Origin: Bugula neritina
Taxonomy: Eukaryota > Bryozoa > Gymnolaemata > Cheilostomatida > Bugulidae
Length of the DNA: 57,500 nucleotides
Reading direction: 5' to 3'
Assembly (NCBI GenBank): GCA_964035545.1
Contig: OZ037769.1
Coordinates: 222,501 to 280,000 of the forward strand
The notes below the pieces were generated by a model. It made no database searches and was not told the origin of the DNA. It saw only the letters and a program-made list of their open reading frames with translations. The translations under genes and the position numbers were made by a program. Shown piece by piece: positions 13,201 to 21,409 of the stretch. Each line of letters begins with the position of its first letter. Within the stretch, counting starts at the first letter, position 1.

Positions 13201-16200
13201 GTAGCGTTACACCATATACCCATATAGTTAGTACTGTAGTGTTACACCATATAGTTAGTACTGTAGTGTTACACCATATAGCTAGTACTGTAGCGTTACA
13301 CCATACACCCATATAGTTAGTACTGTAGTGTTACACCATATAGTTAGTACTGTAGTGTTACACCATATAGCTAGTACTGTAGCGTTACACCATACACCCA
13401 TATAGTTAGTACTGTAGCGTTACACCATATAGTTAGTACTGTAGTGTTACACCATACACCCATATAGTTAGTACTGTAGTGTTACACCATATACCCATAT
13501 AGCTAGTACTGTAGCGTTACACCATACACCCATATAGTTAGTACTGTAGTGTTACACCATATACCCATATAGTTAGTGCGGTAGATGGAGTTTATTTTAG
13601 TCCCTCCACAGGTGTTACTCTCATTGGCTGGACACTTCAAGTTACACATGTTGTCTGGATATCCTCCAAAGTATCCGTAAGAGTTACCACAGAGACACTT
13701 TGTTCTGCTCTGTAGCCCAGCGTACTTGAAACCTGCCGCAGGTAAAAAAATTAGTAACACTATGTAGAGTTAGTTCAATAGTTTATTGTTCTGCTCTATC
13801 TAGTATTCAGTAGAGTAGCAGACTTTGACATATTATGACACAATTTGACATATGATGACACATAATGACAAATAATGAGACTTATTGACACAGTTTGATA
13901 CAGTATGACACATAGTGACACAAATTGACAAATCTTGACAGAGTGTGACACCAGACGCACCTCGCATACTACAGTATTCAATGCATCTTCCAACATCATT
14001 GAAATCCCCAAAGTCCACCATGGCTCCATTCAAGTCCCTTTGCCCAGGCTGAACCTCAAAACACCCCAGGTAGCTTCTGTTGCTGAAACCTATAACATGA
14101 AGTTACAGCTACAACTTATCCAACACTCAACATTTTAGCGCAATTCGACTAAAATCACGACAAACATTACCCCTTATCCTTTCCTGAACTTTTTTTAGTA
14201 TTTTATAATTCCATGAAATACTGTACATGCTAGTAAATTCAGCGTTGTCTATTGTTTAGTTTCAGAGTTTACTAAGAATCGCTGTACTACGTACTCAGTT
14301 TCTGCTCTCTACCAGTTAACATACTCTTAGTTATAGAAGATACGAACTATTGAGGTGCTAACCAAAGCTCTTCTCTTGATACACTTCATATCTGTTCGGC
14401 TGCCAGCATTCTTCTCTGTCCTTCTTTACACACATGTAGTTGCAGCTGGCGTCATCGGCCACCCGGCCCTGTCCGTACTGATTGCCGCACGTACAGCGGA
14501 ACTCTGCTAAGGCAGCGTATCTGTACCCTGAGTCATACATATGTTGATATATATTATATTATATACCTTTACTATTACAGTGCGTTAGACAGAGTATATG
14601 TTGATATATATTATATTATATACCTTTACTAATGCAGTGTATTAGACAGAGTATATGTTGATATATATTATATTATATACCTTTACTATTACAGTGTATT
14701 AGACAGAGCAAAGGTTGATTGTAGTCATCCACTGTGATAGGCTCGTTGTTCACATCTCTGGAATATTCCTGGTCTTTATAACATCCAAGATACTCCAGTT
14801 CAACTAAACATATATTCACAGGTATTACACACAGTTACACATAATGCAATAAATCAGTTTATTAGAATATATACATACTTACTACTTACTAGTATATTAG
14901 AATATATACATACTTACTAGTATATTAGAATATATACATACTTACTACTTGGCCATGTTTGTACCTCTTCCTCTGTTTTATGACCTTTAAAAGCAAAGAG
15001 CACATGAGAACACAAATCATAGAGAAGGGCACAGAGTTGCAATATGGAGTTATCATACTCCTATTACTCTGATATATTAGTAATATGGAGTTGTCTCACT
15101 CTTAATACTAACCCGGAATGTCAATTTCATAGACCAAGTAAGTCGCACTACTTCCACAGGAATAATTTCTGCCGGGACAAGGTATTGCGCAATACTTCTC
15201 ATTCAGTATTCTACGTCTTTGGAATTTATCTCCACATGAACACCGTGTGCCTTCTCGCAACGCAATGTAGGAGTAACCTACAAATATGCTACAGTGTGCA
15301 GCTACAATACTAACCCTATATAGCGTGCAGCTACAATACTAACCCTATACAGCGTGCAGCTACAATACTAACCCTATACAGTGTGCAGCTACAATACTAA
15401 CCCTATACAGCGTGCAGCTACAATACTAACTCTATACAGCGTGCAGCTACAATACTAACTCTATACAGCGTGCAGCTAATACTAACTCTATACAGTGTGT
15501 AACTACAATACTAACTCTATACAGTGTGCAGCCACAATACTAACCATACGAAGTACAGTGTGCAGAGCAACTAGATATTCTGTTGTTAATCCCCAAGTTG
15601 ATGGGCTGACGACTCAGATCTGCATCCTCTGGTGTACCGTCATAACAGCCAATGTATGTGGTGTTCGGGTTATCTGCAGTAACAGCTGTGAATTCTACAA
15701 GTATACACCAGGTAGAGAGTATACACCAGGTAGAGAGTATACACCAGGTAGATAGTATACACCAGGTAGAGAGTATACAGGTAGAGAGTATACACCAGGT
15801 AGAGAGTATACACCAGGTAGAGAGTGTACACCAGGTAGAGAGTGTACACCAGGTAGAGAGTATACAGGTAGAGAGTATACAGGTAGAGAGTGTACACCAG
15901 GTAGAGAGTGTACACCAGGTAGAGAGTATACACCAGGTAGAGAGTTACCTGAAGAGTTGTACACGGAAAGTCTCCCCTCCCCACCACACCTGCCGTACTC
16001 TCCCGTACAGGTAACGTCACACTCACTCGTAGCTCTCTCCAACTTCGGGTTCATCTCGTCTCCACAATAACAACGATTCAGTTGTAGACCGGCAAAGTTG
16101 AAACCTGATCAGTAATATAACTGTTGTATGTGTGCATATATATTACTATATAGTTACATATATAGTAATATATATTACTATGTAAATGTCTATGGTGTAC

Positions 16201-17881
16201 ATATATATTACTAGAGTTTAATTTTACTGTTACTAGCATACAAAACCATGTCCTAAAATGTATCTTATTCTAATATGATGTTGCATGTCGCTTTCACCTT
16301 GTTCTGAAATATTTCACTTTGTTCTAAGATATTTTACCTTGTTCATAGCACAGTCTGCTGCATTCATTTGAAGTTAGTTCTAGAGATGATAATATTGGTG
16401 TCTCAATGAAATGATCCAGTATTTTGTCTGTGTAACATCCAACATAACCTTCCTTTGCTGCAAAGTAAAAATAAAAAGTGTATCGTAAATAATCAAGTTT
16501 TATCAAACTAAAACCAATGTGTACAACACACTGCGTACAATCTGTACAACACAATGTTTACAACACACTGTGTACAACACAATGTTTACAACACACTGTG
16601 TACAACACAATGTGTACAACACACTGTGTACAATGTGTACACTGTGTACAATGTGTACAACACACTGTGTACAATGTGTACAACACATTGCATATAATCA
16701 CAACTCCACCAATACAAGCAGAGTACGTTGAACTAGACCTTGTATCTGGTAGACAGAGATATTCCAGAGAGCATACAGAGGGCTGTCACTTCCACAGTAG
16801 CTGTAGTCTCCTGCGCAGGTGAAGTTACAATCTCTTTCATTCAGACTGTGATAGGGCTGTAGTTTGTCTGTACAGGCGCAGTAGTCTCGCATCAGTCCCA
16901 CGTACCGACTAGCAGCTGTAACAACACACAGGTTCTAAGGCTACAAGGTCAAACTACTAACACGTGTGAAGGTTAGTATGTCTATGACGCACTGCACTCA
17001 CTATGTATCAACATTACACACTGTTTCTATCTTTTTATAAGACAAAAATGCAACTTTTAATCCAGGTTGCTAAACTGATTTGCTGACAGCATTCCACACC
17101 CACCATTAGTCTGTGAGCAGAACGCCATGCACTGGGAGACGCTGCCGTTGGACAGCGACATCGCGTGTCCATATCTGAACTCATTTCTTATCATAGAATA
17201 GTTGTAACATCCAAGATAGTCTCTGTCGACTGCAATGTAATTATATCCTGTATATTGAGTAATATAATCATATACTATATACTTGGTAATACGGTATAAT
17301 ATTATATACTATACACTTGGTAATACGGTATAATATTATATACTATACACTTGGTAATACAGTATAATATTATATACTATACACTTGGTAATACAGTATA
17401 ATATTATATACTATAATGCTTACCATTTGCTGAAATGCTTTCTGTTCCACTGGACTCAACTGCAATTATTATGCAAAGTTTTAACAAATCAATTTAAGAC
17501 AAGTAAGATACATTATTTAGTATAATTTGAGTACCCCACGAAATATTCACAGTATACTATTACTATATTATACGTTATGTCAGTTTTGACCTTAACATAT
17601 AGACCCGTACCTCTTGTGTCGTAGACTGAGAGCTGTTCTGCCCCTCCACACATCTGATGTTTATCCCCAACACACTCTATGGAGCACAGTCTACTATCCT
17701 GTTTATAGGGTGGGTATATATAGTTCCCACACTCACATATAGTAGCCTGTAGAGACGCGTAATTGAAACCTACAATAACCAGCTTGGACATTTCCTTGGC
17801 TTTGATATGATATTTCTCTTTTCCATCAAATTTCAGTTTATTAAGGTTATTGAATAACATCTATGTATACATACACACACA

Positions 17882-17961
<80 letters not shown>

Positions 17962-20900
17962 CACATATATATATATACATATACATATATGTATACGTAC
18001 ACATATATGTATATTTATACGTAGTAAGTACACACATATATGTATACATATATGTGTACTTACATGTATATATTTATACATATGTGTATATGTACACGTA
18101 CACACATATGTATACATATATGTGTACTTACATGTATATATTTATACACACCTGAATGCGAACAGAAACCAACACACTGTGTCACTGTATTGTAGCCATT
18201 TTTGAACTCTGTTCGAATTCTATTATATGAGGAGAAAAGCTTCTTGAAGCATCCCTGATAATTCTCCATGCCTACAATAGAAATTAGTGAGTCTACTCTA
18301 CTACCCTACGAGGGTATCTACCCTACCATCCTATGAGGGTCTCTACCCTACTACCCTATGAGGGTCTCTACCCTACTATCCTATGAGGGTCTCTACTATC
18401 CTATGAGGGTCTCTACTCTACTATCCTATGAGGGTCTCTACCCTACTATCCTATGACAGATGAGAGAGATGTGTGAGAGACGCTCACCAAAAGGTGTCCT
18501 GTACATGGAGTTGGTTGTCTTCCCACCACAGCTTTGGTAAAGTCCCAGACATTTATAGCCACACTCGTTGTCTGCCCTTCTTCCAAATGACTTGATAAAG
18601 TTGCTGGTGCAGAAGCATTGAGTTGTGTTCTGTACTCCAGCATAAAAGAACCCTGTGAGAATAATATTCTACGTCAAACATAAACCAACAAACACCCATC
18701 AACACTTCAAACCCACACAGTCCTTCATATCTGAAAACACCTGGTCCCAGGCCAATTTAGATTCTTTAAAACCATTTATAATATCTATTTTTATTTCAGG
18801 TGCCATTTTTTCTACTAATAAAGTGTAACAATATTTTCAATCAACTGTATATATTCATGCAGAAGTATAAACTCACCCTTGTTGGCACAATATTCTACAC
18901 AAGACACCACAACATTGCCTCTACCAAACTCCACAATCCCTTTCTCTGGATAGTCTCTCATTTTATAGCACCCGGCATAGAAGAAGGGTCTTTCTACAGT
19001 TAGAAAAGGGTAGGCTCTTCAGTAAACTACTGGGCCATTCATGTTCAAGTACAGTTCATTGTAATAATAGAATTTAAACATATTGCAAATTCCTTCATTA
19101 CCGTATTTATAATCGGGTGGTACGGAAGTGTGCGCTTCACCTACAAAATAAAAAGTTATTTGTCAAATGGCTTGAACAATGAATAGATTGTTTTTGAAGG
19201 AGTACTTCATGGTTATTCTTTCTTGCATCAACAAATACAAAAATATGGCCAGGTAAATTTACCAACATTCAAAAAATATTGCCAAAATATAATTACAGAG
19301 CTAGTGAGCAAAACTAACATAAAGTATGATGTGTTTAAATTTCTGCTAAAAACGATTAATTGCTCTAACAACTGCTATAAATTACTTTATTAACTGCCAT
19401 AAATTATTCTAATAATCTCTATAAACTAATACATGAATACAAATAAACATCAATATTACACTAGCACACTGGCAACAAGACCAATAGATATCGGTTGCCA
19501 CGAATCAACTACAAATCCTGTGAAAAAGGAAGCAGCTTGCTGGTATATATGTTTGCTGTTACATACTTGAAGGAATATTACTTGGTGAAGGACTGGTAGA
19601 CATGATATCACTTGTCCAGGGAGAAGTTGTCCGCAAACCTGTGACTGAGAAACTGTCCGCTAATAGCAAATAAATACAAATCAACATTACAAGACTCAAT
19701 ACATTTAGTAATACAGTGATAGTCACATTGCCCTGGATAGCTGCTGACTCGAGTGTTTGATCAGTTGACTAGGCTACTAAGAGTTATTGACTAGACTAGT
19801 CACTAGACTCAGTACATCAACTGAAGAACTTAGAATTGCTTGAGTTGACTCAAGTAGTTAATTTACTTTATTCAGATTCAACTTCAGCTAATGGACGTCT
19901 CTCTCTTGAACCAACATATTATAGATTATGATATACAACTACTAAGTCTGGTATTAATCTACTAACTTGTGAGGTAGACGGAGTTGGCTAAATATCCACC
20001 ACATTCATTGCCGTCATCACAACGCATGTCACAAAAACGAGCATCTCCTCTACCATGGCTACCGTAGCTGTCTCCACAGAAACACATAGCTGCCTCTTGT
20101 ATTCCAGCATACTTATACCCTGTGATTGTATAACATTACGTAGCAGTAGTAAAACACTACGTAGCAGTAAAACACTACGCAGCAGTAGTAAGACACTACA
20201 CAGTAGTAAAACACTACACAGTAGTAAGACGCTACACAGCAGTAAAACACTACGCAGTAGTAAAACACTACACAGTAGTAAGACGCTACACAGCAGTAAA
20301 ACACTACACAGTAGTAAGACGCTACACAGCAGTAAGACACTACGCAGTAGTAAAACACTACACAGCAGCAAGAGGAGTAACTTACTAGCCTGTAGGCAGA
20401 AGTTGCCACACGAGTTCACACTTTCCACCCTCCTGGAAGACTCATAGGAGAGATCTCTGGAACCAGATCTGTCTAGATAGCAGCCTACGTAGGTGAAGTG
20501 TGACAGTGACCCTGTTCAACATAATAAGTCAACGTCAGTAAACAAGAACTATTTGTGCGTGCGTGCGTGCGTGTGTGTGTGTGTGCGTGTAGGTAGTATA
20601 GTACAGTATTAAAAGAGGAACTGATTTTTTTGCACAGTCACCTTTGCTATATCCATCTGTAGTAGGAGGTGAAACACTTCTCAGGGGAACACTCAGAATC
20701 GCCTACAGAGAGAAGTGTAGAACACAATTCATTCTCAAAATTATATCAGGAAACAAAACAAAAAAATGAAAAAAATTCTGAGAAACTTTTGTAGCTTCTA
20801 ATAACTTCTGAGAAATGAATTAACTTACAACAACAGCAACGATCACAGCAATGACCTCAACAATAGCTAGTGTGACGGCAGCTGCAATAAGCCATTGAGC

Positions 20901-21284
20901 TCTTCTAACCAGCTTCTTCTTGTAGAATTCCCCGATGCTAGTTTTTCTGGAGGTAAACGCGAAGTAGAGTCCAAAGAAAGCGCAGGGAAGGCAGCAAAAT
21001 GTGGATATGATGCCGGCTATAAACCAGGGTGCTCCAAGACGGGTGCCACCCTGACTATGATGTGCTTGCCCTGAGGGCCCATGAGCAACATACTCATAGC
21101 TTGGATTCTCGTAGCTTAGAGGCTCGTAGCTTAGAGGCTCGTAGCTTGGAGGCTCGTAGCTTGGGGGTCGAGTACCAGGAGCTGCCGAGGCACTCAAGTC
21201 AGTCAGATGTATTGAACTACATGCCAATGAGTCAGATAATGAGCCTGTACCATCCAAAGTGTCCTTTTCATCTATTTTCTCCAT
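6689..21284 (-). CDS. Gene A: CD225/dispanin membrane anchor fused to eleven WSC domains
   Basis: 28 exons, 3804 coding bases, 1267 codons plus stop: 21284-20829, 20702-20642, 20511-20386, 20119-19967, 19659-19567, 19140-19102, 18993-18877, 18652-18488, 18271-18152, 17769-17611, 17459-17424, 17229-17104, 16915-16739, 16457-16338, 16104-15949, 15673-15545, 15277-15113, 14984-14949, 14803-14681, 14527-14363, 14089-13961, 13732-13565, 13062-12961, 12443-12285, 12186-12082, 8337-8212, 7231-7097, 6846-6689. Every junction is GT/AG; intron 1 is phase 0 and all others phase 1. Residues 40-63 hold five (P/L/N)PSYE-like repeats including two PPSY motifs. Residues about 86-152 are a CD225 domain (hydrophobic hairpin, 'FCCLPCAFFG', basic loop, second TM). 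A 20-residue linker follows, then eleven WSC domains (GC-Y/F...C...C, then Y-A-G...C-x-C-G...C...C...CGG...S-V-Y). No signal peptide and no C-terminal TM. By IFITM topology the N terminus is cytosolic and the WSC array extracellular or luminal. WSC domains are linked to carbohydrate binding; ligand unknown. Internal exon choices are inferred from splice signals and need RNA evidence. Confidence 0.9.
7243..8165. repeat. 19-bp minisatellite, about 48 copies
   Basis: Unit actgtaatatatactcaat with aacata/atata variants; fills the gene A intron between WSC10 and WSC11. Confidence 0.95.
8212..12186 (-). CDS. Gene A WSC domain 10 (exons 25-26), shortened, split by a 3.7-kb intron
   Basis: 'YLGCYRG...C...C' (12186-12082) then 'YNYAGLRE...CFCGDE...DCERK' and directly 'VWRTQYL'. 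The loop with the last cysteines is deleted. The halves are separated by the 47-bp array. Confidence 0.85.
8338..8440. repeat. 22-bp repeat copied from a splice acceptor, about 5 copies
   Basis: On the minus strand each unit contains tgctgcaggatac, the same as the real acceptor and exon start of exon 8337-8212 (gctgcag|GATAC). Confidence 0.9.
8441..8766. repeat. TATAG pentanucleotide microsatellite
   Basis: Imperfect (tatag)n with tatat and catag variants, following the 22-bp array in the same intron. Confidence 0.93.
8860..12064. repeat. 47-bp minisatellite, about 68 copies, 3.2 kb
   Basis: Unit starts aaacacagcctgagagacag; main variable site is atcaaag versus atcatag. Very homogeneous. 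No unique spacers, so it is not a CRISPR array. It lies in the WSC10 intron of gene A. Confidence 0.98.
12285..13062 (-). CDS. Gene A WSC domain 9 (exons 23-24), cysteine pair missing
   Basis: 'YMGCFKD...C...C' then 'YMYGALQDG...CYCGDD...DCQSS...SGG...SVIRT'. The second cysteine of the C...C pair and the Cys of CGG are both absent (SGG), as expected if one disulfide was lost. Confidence 0.86.
12466..12955. repeat. 22-bp minisatellite, about 22 copies
   Basis: Unit catagttatacatctaata plus gca; runs up to the donor of exon 13062-12961. Confidence 0.94.
13084..13570. repeat. Composite 27/35-bp minisatellite containing a copied exon end
   Basis: Minus-strand units contain ACTAACTATATGGGTATATG, identical to the last bases of exon 13732-13565 plus its donor (ATG G|GTATATG). 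The array is continuous with the exon. Confidence 0.9.
13565..14089 (-). CDS. Gene A WSC domain 8 (exons 21-22)
   Basis: 'YLGCFEV...C...C' then 'FKYAGLQ...CLCGNS...C...C...CGG...SIYRT'. Complete. Its 3' splice-donor context is the unit of the downstream minisatellite. Confidence 0.9.
13835..13950. repeat. Degenerate 10-bp (ttgacacata) repeat
   Basis: Tgacaca/tgacata words at about 10-base spacing in the WSC8 intron. Confidence 0.75.
14363..14803 (-). CDS. Gene A WSC domain 7 (exons 19-20)
   Basis: 'YLGCYKD...C...C' then 'YRYAALAEF...CTCGNQ...C...C...CW...VY'; the CGG is replaced by CWQ. The donor of the first half lies in a 57-bp tandem triplication. Confidence 0.88.
14558..14714. repeat. 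57-bp tandem triplication including an exon 3' end and its donor
   Basis: ttagacagag recurs at 14585, 14642 and 14699 (period 57). On the minus strand each copy includes the last 27 or so bases of exon 14803-14681 followed by G|GTATATA, so three near-identical donors are present. Confidence 0.92.
14862..14946. repeat. Short 28-bp tandem repeat (tagaatatatacatacttac)
   Basis: Three copies between linker microexon 14984-14949 and WSC7. Confidence 0.8.
14949..14984 (-). CDS. Gene A possible 36-base linker microexon 18
   Basis: Acceptor gcttttaaag and donor A|GTAGTAAG, phase 1 in and out, 12 residues (GHKTEEEVQTWP plus a split codon). It has the same size as microexon 11. The frame is also kept without it, so inclusion is uncertain. 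Confidence 0.5.
15113..15673 (-). CDS. Gene A WSC domain 6 (exons 16-17)
   Basis: 'YIGCYDG...C...C' then 'YSYIALREG...CSCGDK...C...C...CGS...LVY'. The intron is filled with a 29-bp repeat. Confidence 0.88.
15296..15545. repeat. 29-bp minisatellite, about 8 copies
   Basis: Unit cagcgtgcagctacaatact plus nine bases, in the WSC6 intron. Confidence 0.92.
15700..15945. repeat. 17/18-bp minisatellite (caccaggtagagagtata)
   Basis: About 14 copies with 12-bp short units, beginning next to the donor of exon 16104-15949, where GTAACTCTC of the donor matches the unit's minus-strand CTCTCTACC region only partly. Confidence 0.9.
15949..16457 (-). CDS. Gene A WSC domain 5 (exons 14-15)
   Basis: 'YVGCYTDK...C...C' then 'FNFAGLQ...CYCGDE...C...C...CGG...LSVY'. 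Complete cysteine set. Confidence 0.9.
16515..16695. repeat. Short repeat tgtacaacacac / tgtgtacaa
   Basis: Partly palindromic 10-20-base words in the intron between WSC4 second half and WSC5. Confidence 0.85.
16739..17229 (-). CDS. Gene A WSC domain 4 (exons 12-13)
   Basis: 'YLGCYNY...C...C' then a diverged second half 'SRYVGLMRDYCAC...C...C...CG...ISVY', in which the usual G-Y-x-Y-A-G start and CxCG are altered. Confidence 0.85.
17255..17415. repeat. 34-bp minisatellite, about 4 copies
   Basis: Unit tactatacacttggtaatac plus 14 bases, between WSC4 and microexon 17459-17424. Confidence 0.88.
17424..17459 (-). CDS. Gene A 36-base linker microexon 11
   Basis: attgcag acceptor and G|GTAAGC donor, phase 1 to phase 1. 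Codes for 12 residues including SSGTESISAN between WSC3 and WSC4. Skipping it would keep the frame, so it could be alternative. Confidence 0.65.
17611..18271 (-). CDS. Gene A WSC domain 3 (exons 9-10)
   Basis: 'YQGCFKK...C...C' half then 'GFNYASLQ...CECG...C...C...CGG...LSVY'. The intron between the halves carries ACGC/AC/TA microsatellite (17870-18150). Confidence 0.88.
17873..18150. repeat. ACGC / AC / TATG microsatellite block
   Basis: (acgc)n about 17880-17950, then (ac)n, then tatatgtatac words. Lies inside the WSC3 intron. Confidence 0.93.
18285..18460. repeat. Minisatellite with core ctatgagggtctctac
   Basis: About seven copies of 16-27 bases in the intron between WSC2 and WSC3. Confidence 0.88.
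18488..18993 (-). CDS. Gene A WSC domain 2 (exons 7-8)
   Basis: 'FFYAGCYKM' half then 'GFFYAGVQ...CFCTSN...C...C...CGGK...SMYRT'. The usual CxCG is CFCT here. Confidence 0.88.
19102..19659 (-). CDS. Gene A linker exons 5 and 6 (Ser/Thr/Pro-rich spacer)
   Basis: Two phase-1 exons of 93 (19659-19567) and 39 bases (19140-19102) code for a Ser/Thr/Pro-rich stretch (MSTSPSPSNIPS, then EAHTSVPPDYKY) that separates WSC1 from WSC2. Likely an O-glycosylated stalk. Both have good acceptors (ctattag, ttttgtag). Confidence 0.75.
19967..20511 (-). CDS. Gene A WSC domain 1 (exons 3-4)
   Basis: First half 'FTYVGCYLD...C...C', second half 'GYKYAGIQ...CFCG...CDMRC...CGG...SVY'; all expected cysteines present. 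Preceded by a short linker exon (20702-20642) containing VSPPTTDG. Confidence 0.9.
20130..20370. repeat. Minisatellite with core agtaaaacactacaca
   Basis: Units of 16-18 bases in the WSC1 intron of gene A. Confidence 0.9.
20829..21284 (-). CDS. Gene A exon 1: tyrosine/proline tail plus CD225 domain
   Basis: A single 152-codon exon, phase 0 at its end. Residues 40-49 carry two PPSY motifs (NEDD4-type WW ligands; human IFITM3 has a comparable PPNYE), followed by PLSYE, PLSYE and NPSYE. TM1 spans about 86-110 with Cys97, Cys98 and Cys101, where IFITMs are S-palmitoylated. The loop is basic (TSRKT...KKKLVRR) and TM2 spans about 131-152. In genes B and C the tail and the CD225 hairpin are separate exons, so an intron was lost here or gained there. 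Confidence 0.9.
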
Positions 21285-21392
21285 AGCTTACCACTTTCTG
21301 TGTTGGTAGAATGTTTTGAAATGGAAAAAGATAATTTCAACTTCAAATGGCTAATCTAGAAACAAAGCTTTTCTCGACAAGTCCAGCCTGAG

Positions 21393-21400
21393 TTTATATA
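21393..21400 (-). promoter_or_regulatory. TATA box of gene A
   Basis: TATATAAA on the minus strand, about 110 bases upstream of the gene A start codon; places transcription start near 21365 with a short unspliced 5' leader. Confidence 0.6.
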
Positions 21401-21409
21401 CAGCTGCTT

